Source: Rana temporaria (lineage: Eukaryota; Chordata; Amphibia; Anura; Ranidae). From it: a stretch of DNA of 64,000 bases. Each line of letters begins with the position of its first letter. The first letter of the stretch is position 1. The stretch lies in assembly GCF_905171775.1 (NCBI RefSeq), contig NC_053497.1, forward strand, positions 39,841,781 to 39,905,780. The letters run 5' to 3'. This document shows, one piece after another, positions 31,991 through 43,464 of this stretch. The translations under genes were made by a program, and so were the position numbers. The notes below the pieces were generated by a model, which was not told the origin of the DNA, searched no databases, and was given only the letters and a program-made list of their open reading frames with translations.

Positions 31991-33731
31991 GTCTCTTCCC
32001 CAGACCAGGCTATCCATGTCTCTCTCTCCCAGCCAGCTGCAGTAGTCTGGCTCCAATGCAAATCATGGCTCCTGGCTCCTGGCATGGCATGGCTCTCAGC
32101 TGTGGGCTCTGCTTGCCCTGAATTCAGGAGATGATGACACGGTGTGCAGGCTGAGTACTAGAGGGAAACAGGTCCACTGCAGCCAGTGTCACAAAATGTC
32201 CCGCGATGACACAGGCAAAGTTAGCCAGCACCTGGCTGCATACATATTTTTAACAAGCAGTAAAAGAGCTTTGTGTAGTTTACAACATTCATGGGCCAAA
32301 ATCCCCATCAGAGTCCCTGTTAGATTCCCTTTTTCATCAGAAACCCCAACAGAATCCCCTTTACATCAGAATCCTCATAAGAATCTCCGCTCGTGTAGTG
32401 CTACCTAGTTAGGTAAGGAGATGCTGCAAACACGCTCAAACTCAGGTATTAGTATAATACCAACTTTCTTAAAATATAGGAAATAGGCACCAGGCTATGT
32501 AACAATATAAATAAGTGTGTTATCACCAAGCAAAATAAATGACAACACAGAAAACAGTGAACAAGTAAAAGAGTCTGTTCAAATGCAATAAACTGACGAG
32601 TATACTAGGCTATAATATGGCAGTTAATCTAGATTACTGTGGTACTAAGCAAACAAACCTAGTTTGTAAAGCACTGGTAAAGTACAGCATAAACAGTGAA
32701 CAATAAAAACAATGAACAGCATAAACATTAAGGATTAGTCTTGCAGTACCCCTCTGCAACAAAATATCAAAAAGTGTTTTAAAGTGCACTCTGTGTATGT
32801 CCCTGAATGTAGTTGTGTGGATTGTATATCACCTTAAAAGGGGTGCCCTTGGGAGGTAATTGTACAGTAACTAGTGCCTGATTTGCAGGTTTACGCCGGC
32901 TAACAGTGGGGCCCATTCTTTACAGTGGCACACTGGACCACCTCCCACCCAGCCTATAGACCCAAACGATGGCCTGGCAGATGTGCTGCCATCCTGGGTG
33001 GACATCATATGATGTCCTCTCAGGATCTTAATGACCATGCTTTGGCACGATCTGTCACCCGCCGTGTCCACCGGACACAGTGGATGACAGGTCAGTGTGC
33101 TAAGCCACTGCCAGTACCATGTGATCGCTCTGACCAATCATGGCAGATCACATGGCAATTGTAAAAAGAGTCAAGAATGCTCTTTTAAGTGAAGTATTCA
33201 ACCGTAATAACATAAGCGGTTAAAAAGATTTACAAGATCCTGGGGAAAACAGGCATATCAGTAAACAGGCATATATCAGTAAACTGAAACCAGTAAATGG
33301 TTTCAGTTCCTGGCTCTAACCAACACCTCCAGGAAGAGAAGCTGTCCAGCAGCTGCAGAGGGAGGGAGGAAGCAAGAAGGCAATATGGCCCTCTGACTTC
33401 TGGAATCATGGTGGAATGCATGGGCCGGAAGTGACATCAGGCAGGGGTGGGAATGCATTTTGGAGCATGCATAGATCGCTCCTTCGTAAGACCTCAGGTT
33501 GTCAGTACATTAGGTTTGATAGATTTTCAGATTTACAGTATATATCATAGTTTGTGGACTCTATAATTTTCACACATACTAAATAATATACACTGATGTG
33601 GGTTATTTTTTAAATTCATGAAGAAAGAGTATTTATTTGCAAAATTTTACAACGGAAACAAAAACACTTTTTTTTATTTCATATTTTTTGTTTATTTAGC
33701 AAAAACAAAAAAACAAAAAAAACAGTGGTGA

Positions 33732-34342
33732 TTAAAGTGGATGTAAACCCAATTTTTTTTCGATGTCACAATGTAGAGTATAAGATTTCCTATCATCGGT
33801 GCCCAGTCTTGCCACACAGAGTTAATCCAGCTCTGAGCAATCCTCTTTTATTGTTCAGTGAAAATTAACAGACTTCCAGATAAAAACCTGTCCAATAAAA
33901 AGTCCATTCCTCTCTCCTTGCTTTGAGTGACAGGTTATTTACATATCTAGCTTGGACATGTTTATCATATGTTATGTTATGTTTATCATAATATGAGGTG
34001 ATCCACAGTTCATTGTATATTACCAGGATGTGTTATGTGGGGGAGGGGTAGATTTCTCACTTTTTATACTGTGGATCACCTCATATTATGATAAACATAA
34101 CATAACATATGATAAACATGTCCAAGCTAGATATGTAAATAACCTGTCACTCAAAGCAAGGAGAGAGGAAAGGACTTTTTATTTAGACAGGTTTTTATCT
34201 GGAAGTCTGTTAATTTTCACTGAACAATAAAAGAGGATTGCTCAGAGCTGGATTAACTCTGTGTGGCAAGACTGGGCATAGATGATAGGAAATCTTATAC
34301 TCTACATTGTGACATAAAAAAATGGGTTTACATCCACTTTAA
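33732..34342. mobile_element. full-length palindromic TTAA MITE, 611 bp
   Basis: The left arm TTAAAGTGGATGTAAACCC pairs with the right arm GGGTTTACATCCACTTTAA. Pairing extends through almost the whole element, including CATATGTTATGTTATG-type blocks, to a short centre near 34040. TTAA flanks both ends. Confidence 0.85.
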
Positions 34343-34409
34343 ATACCACCAAAAGAAAGCTCTGTTGATGTGGAATTTTTTTTTTAATGATAATTTGGAG
34401 GAAAGACTC

Positions 34410-34708
34410 AGGCCCTGTACACACGACCGAACTTGTCTGCTGAAACTGGTCCGCAGACCAGTTTCAGCGGACATGTTCGGTCGTCTGTACGTCCGTCCGG
34501 ACAATTTTCCGGCGGATCGGACAGGTTTCCAGCGGACAAATGTTTCTTAGCATGCTAAGAAACATGTCCGCTGGAAGCCTGTCCGTCGAACATGTTCGGT
34601 CGTCTGTACAGACTTACCGGACATGTCCGCCCGGCCGAAAGCCCTCGCATGCGTCGATCCGGCGGACCGTTTTCATCGGACAGTCCGTCCGTGTGTACGA
34701 GGCCTAAG
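34410..34708. mobile_element. GTACACACG-type MITE
   Basis: Termini are GGCCCTGTACACACGACCG and the complement of GTCCGTGTGTACGAGGCC. It carries a single copy of the unit that is tandemly repeated at 3966-4210. It lies immediately left of the gypsy RT fragment. Confidence 0.7.
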
Positions 34709-34721
34709 GAAGAATTAAGTT

Positions 34722-34825
34722 TACATCAAACTGGAGAAATGTGAGTTTGAACAAACTCAGATCCAGTTCCTGGGATACATTCTCCAGAAGGAATGAGCAT
34801 TGATCCCAATAAGATTAAAGCAGTG
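34722..34825 (+). pseudogene. Ty3/gypsy reverse transcriptase fragment
   Basis: The frame reads KLEKCEFEQTQIQFLGYI, the conserved gypsy RT palm/thumb junction, then hits a stop. It continues at 37689 after a 2.9-kb insertion, and the 14 bases at the break (AGATTAAAGCAGTG) are present on both sides as a target duplication. Confidence 0.7.
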
Positions 34826-34836
34826 TAATTCCTTAA

Positions 34837-35255
34837 TCTAAGGCCGCGTACACACGATCAGTCCATCCGATAAGAACGGTCCGAAGGACCGTTGTCATCG
34901 GTTAACCGATGAAGCTGACTGATGGTCTGATGTACCTACACACCATAGGTTAAATAACCGATCGTGTCAGAGCGCGGTGACGTAAAACACAACGACGTGC
35001 TGAAAAAAATGAAGTTCAATGCTTCCAAGCATGCGTCGACTTGATTCTGAGCATGCACGGGTTTTTAACCAATGCTTTTGCATACTAACGATCGGTTTTG
35101 ACCTATCGGTTAGCAATCCATTGGTTAAATTTTAAAGCAAGTTCTCATTTTTTTGACCGATGGGGCCCACACACGATCGGTTTGGAGTGGACCGATGAAA
35201 ACGGTCCTTCAGTCCGTTTTCATCGGTTTTGACCGATCGTGTGTACGCGGCCTAA
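34837..35255. mobile_element. GTACACACG-type MITE
   Basis: Termini are GGCCGCGTACACACGATC and the complement of GATCGTGTGTACGCGGCC. It has the AAGCATGCGTCGACTTGATT block shared with copies at 29570, 38770 and 56480. Confidence 0.75.
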
Positions 35256-36236
35256 TCCTACTTTGGCTTCAATTCTTTCTTGCCTGCTTTATTTCCTTCT
35301 TCTTTTTCTTCTGTTCCTTTTTCTTCTTCTCATTTTCATGCATTTGTCCAGTGAGACAGAATTGATTTGCTTATATGTATATTCATACACTCCTGACTTG
35401 GCACCGGGAGAAGCAGGATCCCACATCGGATCTCATGGTTCCTTTTCGTAATGAATGAGGTTGGGCAGCCCTCAAAATTTCCACTCGCCTACTAGCATTT
35501 GGCGAGTGGATTTAAGCTGGGGGCGAGTGATGACAGGGCTGCATGACCAATGTCCCTTCAATCTGTGCCTACACTTAGAGCCCCGATGCGATTGGCGGCC
35601 GAAGAGGAAAGGTGCATGCTCGGGAAAAGTAGTCTGGTGAGCCGTGCACAGGCAGAGCAGTACACAGGTGCTCTCCTTACAATTCTCATTAAGCCATGGG
35701 ACCTAACAGTATGACCTCTCTGAGCCTGCCCCCTCCCCCCGACCAATGTAGCTGGAGAGCAGAGAGCAGGGAGCAGGAAGTAATGAGTCAGATGGAGGAT
35801 TGCGAAAATTACCACTCCGGGTGTCCCAGGTAGGCAGTGCAGCGCTCACTAAAGTTGCCCTGACATGAGAGTGGCAGCCTTCCAGTTTGTGCAGTTTTCT
35901 TCTCCTTGTGCTCCATTTAAGTGTCCACCAGTTCAGCCTGAGCACTGTGAGCAGACTGGTCTCAATGTGTGCTGTGCGGTGTCAATGTGCGCTGTGCTAT
36001 GGTGTCAATGGCTGTGCAATTGTGTGGATCTCAGCGCTGGATTGTGCTCCCTCCCGCTGTGCTGCAGCTCCTCTCCTCACTGCCAGCCTGAATAAAAGGG
36101 GGAAGTGGGGACATGCAAGCGTGGAGCCGCACACACAGGCTCCTGATGATGAGATGAATAGGAGAGGGAGAGAGAGGATGGATGGATGGGAGTTGCAGAG
36201 GAGACAGCAAGAGAATGGGGAAGAGATCCAGTTCTA

Positions 36237-36330
36237 GTGCCCTGTCCCTCTGGTCTGCCCCCAGTGCCCTGTCCCTCTGGTCTGCCCCCAGTGCCCTGTC
36301 CCTCTGGTCTGTCCCCAGTGCCCTGCCCTA
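36237..36330. repeat. 27-bp minisatellite, about 3.4 copies
   Basis: The unit CCTGTCCCTCTGGTCTGCCC plus seven bases starts at 36241, 36268 and 36295. The surrounding 35260-36540 contains no recognisable gene. Confidence 0.8.
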
Positions 36331-37688
36331 TTTAATTGTGTAACTTGATTCTGCATAAAACATTTAACAGTGTCATTCCATGAGATAATCTACGAGGGTG
36401 TGTTTAGGGGCGCAATTAGGCGTGGAGCAGTGTATGAATTAGGTGGGGCAACTGGTGGCGAGTAACTCTTGAGGCCTGGCTAATAGCTCAGGGCTTGAAA
36501 TTTTGAGCCCTGAGGTTGGGGTAGTAGGTGGTGGCGCCTCCTGTTACATACGTGAAAAAATATATATATGGATGTATATAAAAAATATGTAAAATGACAA
36601 AAACCAATGCTTAACCAATATATAGCTGTGATATAGGCTGCTAGTAATAATTAGCGTGATTTAAACTTTATAATAGAAATGTGCAAAATCCGTGTTATGA
36701 CAAAAATTGTTAGGACAAAAAACATATATTATAGAAAAAAAAAAAAATGAATAAATAAAAGTGCTCTGTGCTATGCTGGTAATAAACCAATAACATGTGC
36801 TGATAACAACAGTCCATGCAAAAGGAAAAGGAGAAAGTGCTTCGTGCTTCGTATGATATGCAATTGGCAGGTGTTCACTCTGTGCTCCCTCTTCGCATGC
36901 TCTGGTAGTTCCCTCACTCACCAGATCCAGGTACCCTCAAGGGGTGTAAAGCCTTCACAGTGTTAGCCCTGTGTCGCTCTCTGGAAACCTCCACTTATGC
37001 TCATTCAGTCTGGGGTATGACTCAAAAGAGAGAGAGTGCCCACATGGTGTGATATCGTTTAACAAGTTTTTATTTTAAGGAAAGAAAAAATCCAGGTACT
37101 CACATTTGCCACATAAAATTCAAGCATGTCAGTATCTCATGAGTGTTTTCAACTGGAATCATCTGCTGCTCGACCGGTTTCGTCTAATGACATCATCTTT
37201 TCGTAATGTTGCTAAAGATAGCTGCTACTTGGCCACTAGCCTTCTTACCTTCTTACTCCCTTTTAACTGGTTTGGAGCTCCACTCTTCTCCGTTGTTTAT
37301 TTTAGTTTTTACCCTTATACACTATCAAAGCCAGGAGACTTGCATTCTTACTAACATTGAGTTTAACTGCACTAGATAACAACAAGCAAACATCGGAAGA
37401 TTACAAGTAGGATACTCATGCGTACGCAATCTTAAAATGTTACTCTACCTTTTTTTTCTTTTACTATAATGCTGCATTATACTTTACATTGTTGCCCTTT
37501 TCCCCTCACCACTTTATTTCAATTGCAGTTTGCTATACCCCTGGCACATCACTTCCCTTATGTATGGAATGCGTTGTATTTAATTTGCTGATTTGATCAT
37601 CTTATATTGTTTTGACATTTGATTATCAATGTCACCATTTTGTATCTGTTTCCATGCGGAATTTAACTCTTAATGACATGATAGGAAT

Positions 37689-38635
37689 AGATTAAAGCAG
37701 TGGTGGAATGACCTGCCCCTGGGAACATTACACAAATACAACAGTTTGTTGGATTTGCCTTTTTTTAACAGAAGATTCCTAAGGAATATCTCCAAGGTGA
37801 TTGCTTTAATTACGCAGATGACGAAGAAGGGGGTGCCCATGTTGTGGTAACCAAAGTAAACTAAAGACTCTTTTCACTTCTGTACCATTACTGGTAAAGC
37901 CTGATCCTGAACTACCTTTCATTTGTGGAAGTGGATGTTTTGGATTCTGCTGTTGGAGCAGAGATAATTGGAGCATCTCCAACAGCAGAGATAATTGGAG
38001 AAATGATGCAGCTTCATCCGTGTGCTTATTTCTCTTGGTTAATGTCTTCAAGCTGAGAAGAATTATGACACTGGAAATAAGGAGTTGCTGGTAATTAAGG
38101 AAGCATTATCCAAGTGGAGGCATCTGATGGAAGCAGCAAAGCATTCGGTAACTGTACTTACTGGAATAAAAACCATAAAAATTTAGAATTTATTCATTCT
38201 GCCAAAAGATTTTCTTCTGGACAAGTATGGTGGACCCTATTCTTCTCCAGGTTCAGTTATGTTATTTCACATTACCCTGGATCCAGGATGGTAAGGCTGA
38301 TGCCTTATTGTGGGTGTTTTCTTGGCCTCTCCAGGAAAGCAAATCTACATGTACAATCTCGCCTCAAAAATAATTTTTTATGGGCCACAAGACATATTTG
38401 AACTTCTCAATGAGAGGTTTAACAGTGACCCACTTCTCAATCATCCTCCAAAGGACATTAACCTTGATTAAAAGAATGGCTTTGAAGTCAAGTACATCAT
38501 CTTCATGTGCCTAAAACGACCCTGGTAGAAATCCTCAGGTTGTTTCATTACTCTAAACTTGGTGAGTATTTTGGGGTTTCCAGGACAAAATAACTTTTAT
38601 CATGTTCCTCTTGGCTGCCCGGTTACAAGAAAGTC
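37689..38635 (+). pseudogene. Ty3/gypsy RT thumb, RNase H and integrase zinc-binding region
   Basis: Continuing from 34825, the frames show QIQQFVGFA and NISKVIALITQMTKKG (RT thumb). An RNase H region follows, with YDTGNKELLVIKEALSKW and FSRFSYVISHYPGS. From 38520 there is a decayed HHCC integrase start (EILRLFHYSKLGEYFG). Several stops and frameshifts are present. The order and strand match a chromovirus-type gypsy pol. A MITE from about 38636 interrupts the integrase. Confidence 0.75.
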
Positions 38636-39578
38636 TGAAGGACCGTTGTCCTAGTTAAACCGATGAAGCTGACTGATGGTCTCTCGCGCCTACACACCAT
38701 AAATAACCGATCGTGTCAGAACGCGGTGACGTAAAGCACAACGACATGCTGAGAAAAACGAAGTTCAATGCTTCCAAGCATGCGTCGACTTGATTCTGAG
38801 CATGCATGGATTTTTAAGCGTGGATTTTTTTGGTTGTGCGTACTAACGATAGGCTTTGACCTATCGGTTAGCAATCCATCGGTTACATTTTAAAGCAAGT
38901 TGGCTTTTTTTTAACCGAAGGTTAACTAACTGTGAGGGGTTAGCTCGGTAGCGGGGTGTGTGACCCCTTGGATGGGTTCACCACACACTGAATTTATACA
39001 GACTGGCAGTCGAAGACGGTTGAAAACAAAGTTTTTGGTTTATTTTTCCATCTTGCTGGAAAACAATTGCAAGCATCCAAACAGCATAAACAAAATCAAA
39101 CAGGAACCTATCTGTGAAGTCTAACACAGCCTACTGCTGGGTAGACAGTGCTGGTCATACAGCACAAACAATAGTCTTTTGATTTTTATCACACAGAAAA
39201 ATCAATGGTCTCCTCACCTCCTCAGGAGACTTTCAGTACGCTGCTCTCCTACTCACAAAGCCTTAGGAATGATGCAGCACATTAGTGGTAATCCTCTGGG
39301 CTACTTATAGAGGCCTTAATGGCCTCATTCTGAACAGCTGAAGTTTTTCAACGGCCTTTAGCCTTTCTCTGGCTACGTTTGTAGCCGACGCCCAATAATC
39401 ATCTGTGTATCGTCTAAACAAGGCAGAAATGTATGTCCCATCAGTGATAACACCCACAGATTAACCTGACTTCCTGTCACATAACCTATGGGGCCCACAC
39501 ACGATCGGTTTTGACCGATGAAAACGGTCCTTCAGACCGTTGTCCTCTGGTTAACCTATCGTGTGTACGAGGCCTAAG
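38636..39578. mobile_element. GTACACACG-type MITE split by a solo LTR
   Basis: The left part has the AAGCATGCGTCGACTTGATT block. The right part (39486-39578) ends CGTGTGTACGAGGCC. Between them lies the 551-bp LTR. The MITE itself interrupts the gypsy integrase, giving a three-level nest. Confidence 0.65.
38931..39481 (-). mobile_element. solo LTR, 551 bp, 4-bp target duplication
   Basis: It begins TGTGAGGGG and ends TCACA on the + strand, flanked by TAAC at 38927-38930 and 39482-39485. On the minus strand it has a TATA-like CTATAAGTAG and an AATAAA signal (GGAAAAATAAACC) in LTR order. No internal retroviral genes remain, so it arose by LTR-LTR recombination. A 4-5-bp duplication fits Ty3/gypsy or a retrovirus. 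Confidence 0.75.
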
Positions 39579-39589
39579 GTACCCAGATC

Positions 39590-39918
39590 TTCTCTTTTGA
39601 GTGTCCAGCCACTCCCTGTTCCATCAAAACTATAGGGAATACATTTTTATGGATTTTGTGGTTGATGTTCCTGCCTCAAAATAAATGACCACTATTTTGG
39701 TAGTCATAGACGTAAACCATCCCACTGATATATGACATTTTATACCAGCTAAGGAGGTATCTTCCCGCACCCTCATTGAGGTACAGGGTGAAAAATAAAT
39801 TGTGGTTACCAATAATACTTGATTCCGGGATCTTTAGGAATAAATGACAATATCTAGTTCAATGGGAAGGATATGGACTAGAGAAAAATTCTTGGGAACT
39901 AGTTGACCTGCACTGAGA
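39590..39918 (+). pseudogene. Ty3/gypsy integrase core and chromodomain fragments
   Basis: The integrase core motif MDFVVDVPASK is visible near 39650, followed in shifted frames by TTILVVIDVN and HFIPAKEVSS. At 39850-39915 a chromodomain signature appears: QYLVQWEGYGLEKNSWELVD. A chromodomain at the C-terminus of the integrase marks a chromovirus. The region between integrase core and chromodomain is largely deleted. From 39919 to 40510 nothing is recognised. Confidence 0.75.
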
Positions 39919-40882
39919 TAGAGCAACATTAGTAAAGGCATAGACATATGTAACAGGAAACTGCTAAAAGTTACTTAAAGCCTCTCAAGGAAAACATATT
40001 TTTAATTCAAAAGGCATGCCCACCTAATATGTACTGTAGTTTCCTTATTAAAATTATTATTATTTATTATTCCTTAAAAGGGAACTTGAGCACCACAAAT
40101 CGAAAACGCTATTTAATTTTTAGTATTCAAAGCAAACTCACTCATCTAACCATACCTCCATGCTTTATTTTATTGAAAAATGTATTTGAAAAGCATTTCT
40201 AGCTGCAGCCATCTTGAGTAAGGGCAGATTGTTCATTTAGCATTTATTTCATGGAATACATCTGCCCTTGATTTAGACATGCAGGCAGGAGGGTGTGCTT
40301 ACCTGAGAAAGTCCCTACTCCTCTCCTCCAGAGAAAGGCAAAAAAAAAAAAGATGCCCATGAGATACTCCTAGGATGTAAGGCATAATTTTGGGCTAGGC
40401 TGGAAACCAGGAAGCAACTGAAGAAATGTAAAACAAGAAGTTTAAAACAAGTGAATATAATATACCCTCCAATCGATTTAATAATGCTAGCAGCATAAGG
40501 ATTAAAATAGTTAAAGTGTTACTAAACCCACAACAGTAAAATCAGCCGGTATATGCAGGAAAGCATGCTTGTTATACTCACTGTGGGGTTAATCCTCTGC
40601 ATTGTGTAAAAAGGCTGCTTTTTTTTTTTTTTTTTTCTTTAGGCTGCTTTTTGATCCTCTCCTCCTTCCACTCCTAATAATTTCCTGATAACACAGAGCC
40701 TATGGATAATAAAGAGGGGGTGAGTGGGGAGCGAGGGACCAGTAGCTGAAGTTGGACCCTGCGCCACCCACTCAATGGTTTGGGAGGGACTATCTCGGTA
40801 CTGATGAAATTACATAAAACATAATGATGTAAAAAAGTTTATTAATGTATAAAAATTGCAAAACAAATAAAAACACTTCAAT

Positions 40883-40939
40883 GATTGGTCAAACGTCGAC
40901 TAGTTTCGCGGGGTTGCCGCTTCGTCAGGACTGCCAATC
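40883..40939 (-). ncRNA. hammerhead ribozyme, copy 1
   Basis: On the minus strand stem I is GATTGG..GTC pairing with GAC..CCAATC. The core CTGACGA is followed by stem II GCGG/CCGC with loop CAACC, then GAAA. The self-complementary ACTAGT provides stem III, and GTC precedes the predicted cut between 40898 and 40897. One extra A lies between CTGACGA and stem II. A residue at the same place is known in the chrysanthemum chlorotic mottle viroid hammerhead. The very short palindromic stem III suggests activity as a dimer or in tandem transcripts. Confidence 0.7.
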
Positions 40940-43407
40940 TATAGAGTAATGCAATAAAGATTTGTAACAAACATCAGCTATACAATAAACAAATAATAAA
41001 AACATTAATAATCGCTTACCAAATGAGTCAATTGATAATATGCGGAAACCAGGCGGCCCAGGGGGTTCCCCCCGCGGCGGACAAGGGGATGGTTGATTGT
41101 GGAGATCTGGGTGTAAATAAAAATGTGTATATATTTTGGGCCTGTTCAATTAAGTGGACTAGGTAGGATAAGGGCGGGGGGGAGGGTTTGAGTGGGAAGG
41201 GAGAAAGGGAATGGGGAAGGGGAGGAAAAGGGGGAAAAAACAAGGGGGGAGAAAAAGACAGGAGGGGAGGCAGAGGGGGATGAAAGGGAGGTAAAAATGG
41301 GGGGGAAGAAAAAGGGGGAGGAAAAAGGGCATGGGGACAAGGGTGGGATAAGTAAGAGGAAGAGAGGGACAGGAAAACGCGGGAAGAGGAAAAGAAGGGT
41401 AGGAGAGGAGGGGAAGGGGAAAAGAAAAGGGTCCACGAATTTATAGAAAGGGGGGGGGGGTTTGTTAAATAAATAGAACTTACCGCAGTAAAATCTCTTA
41501 AGGAATATAGCCAGGCCATAAGGAAACAAGAGCCTGGTGATATTTACCAGATGTGCCGGGCAAGGGGTGTAAGCAAGGCAGCAAGGTGGGGAAACTAAAG
41601 GCGCAATGGGTAAAAAAGGTCCAAAAATGCTGGTAAAACCAGTATTGTGTCATAAGAGGAATGTATCCATGTGAATGACAATTGCATGGTAATGCATGGA
41701 CTGAGAGGTAAAGTGAACTGCGCCGAGGAAGAACCCCAATATACTGCCAAACACATCCTGTGATGGTCACGGCTATGCCATCGGACCGCCGATGGACAGA
41801 TCCACATTACTTACCTGATGGCCGGTCGACCATTAAGTGAGCCATCCCAACCCGGAGACGCCGTAGGCGCCGCCTGACGGCCGCGTCATGACGTCACCGG
41901 GTCAGTCTCCCCACACAACGCAAGTGCGCGATTAGTGCTACTATGCGTGTGCGATCAACTCGAGCCAAGGGGCGGGGGGCCCCGAGCCGAGAGGAAGCAA
42001 GAGGGGGTGAGACATAGTGTCATCCCCGCCAGGGGAGATGCAAGTCCGCCGCGATTGGGAGGTGCAGGCAGCCGAACCGCATCAATATGACTCAGATGGC
42101 AATTGAATACAAGGGAAATAAAATTAAATAATAATAGTATAGTAAATTGTACTGAAAAGTAGAAGTTGGGGTATAATTCCCACAAGGGAGAATGCTAGTG
42201 ATGGTGTCCTAGAATATTGGCATCTTGCTGATTGTGACAAAACAAAAAACGGCAAAGGTAGATATTTCTACTGGGCAGGGCAGAGAAGAAAAGCAAATAA
42301 TGGGGAAACATAAGTGAGTGATAATAGAGACAATGAAGTGACATGGGAAGGAGTGAGAGTAAGATAATAAAATACAATAATTAAATAAAATCAACCTGTG
42401 ATGGTGGGGTATCAGGAGGCCACCAATTAGGGGTGCCTCTTAGCCCTAAACCCGAGTACATGTGCAAGGATGATAAGTGAATAAAATGCTACCATAATTG
42501 TAGCCAAAGGTTGAGGTAAGGTGAGAAGTTATGTGTGTGCAGAGATTATATGTTGAGAAAGTGTGGTGGTGATAGAAGGTGAAGCCCGTAATTGGGCCGG
42601 GAATTAAGGATGTAAAGTGATAATGCCTGCAAGATGGTAAGAGAAAAGAAATTAAATAACGGAATAAACACGATACGTGTATGAGAGGGATTAACCGATA
42701 CGGGTGTGCCCCAGTGGAGTTGAATTTCCAAAGCAGTAGGGGATAGGGGAGAATTCTGAAACAGCTGGAGCTACAAGTGTAGATAACACATAATAGTTCC
42801 TTTGCGGCAGGGGGGTAGCCCAGCAGCAGTGATACAGAACACTTGGTGAGGGTGAATGATTTTTAGATACATTCATCCTAAGGGGAAGTTTCAAACCATT
42901 CATGGGGTACAAGCCATATACATGCATTAAATCAATAATTTAATCAATGTCAAAACATATACTGGATCAATACATTACATTAGACCATTGGGGTCCAATC
43001 CTTCAATACCGAGAATGTCTATCAAACAATCAATCATGAAGACAACATCAAAATTGGGATCACCAAGCAAACTTGGATATGATAAATATTATGTAAAAAA
43101 GTTTACCAGTTAAAGGCACTCAGGGGAAGAGAGAAACGGGTGTGTTATCCACCCAATAGTATGAACAAGAATGGGGAGTATTGCCTCAAGTGTATAGATT
43201 AAAAATAGTACCTTTTCATCCCGATTATGCATAATAAAGAGGGGGTGAGTGGGGGGCGAGGGACCAGTAGCTGAAGTTGGACCCCGCGCCACCCACTCAA
43301 TGGTTTGGGAGGGACTATCTCGGTACTGATGAAATTACATAAAACATAATGATGTAAAAAAGTTTATTAATGTATAAAAATTGCAAAACAAATAAAAACA
43401 CTTCAAT

Positions 43408-43464
43408 GATTGGTCAAACGTCGACTAGTTTCGCGGGGTTGCCGCTTCGTCAGGACTGCCAATC
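43408..43464 (-). ncRNA. hammerhead ribozyme, copy 2
   Basis: Identical in sequence to copy 1, in the second tandem unit and the same orientation. The predicted cut is between 43423 and 43422. Cleavage at both sites of a tandem transcript would release a unit-length RNA of 2,525 bases. Confidence 0.7.

Larger units (their letters stand above)
34826..37688. mobile_element. 2.9-kb retroelement insertion in gypsy pol, 14-bp target duplication
   Basis: It is flanked by AGATTAAAGCAGTG at 34812-34825 and 37689-37702, and the interrupted gypsy frame resumes exactly after it. The insertion itself contains a GTACACACG MITE (34837-35255) and a 27-bp minisatellite (36241-36330). Near 37160-37205 there is a phrase resembling a decayed hammerhead ribozyme on the minus strand. 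The duplication length matches those of the Penelope-like insertions at 40707 and 55047. No RT or endonuclease frame is visible. Confidence 0.6.

Noticed and set aside
37160..37205. Possible third hammerhead ribozyme on the minus strand
   Set aside because: GAAACCGGTC and a short stem II are present, but the CTGANGA box is changed at two positions and stem I does not pair. It is kept only as a remark in the findings.
41028..41529. Pro/Ser/Leu-rich minus-strand frames of 127-163 codons, repeated at 43631-44052
   Set aside because: They arise from a purine-rich tract read in reverse; composition is extreme and the frames overlap in two registers.
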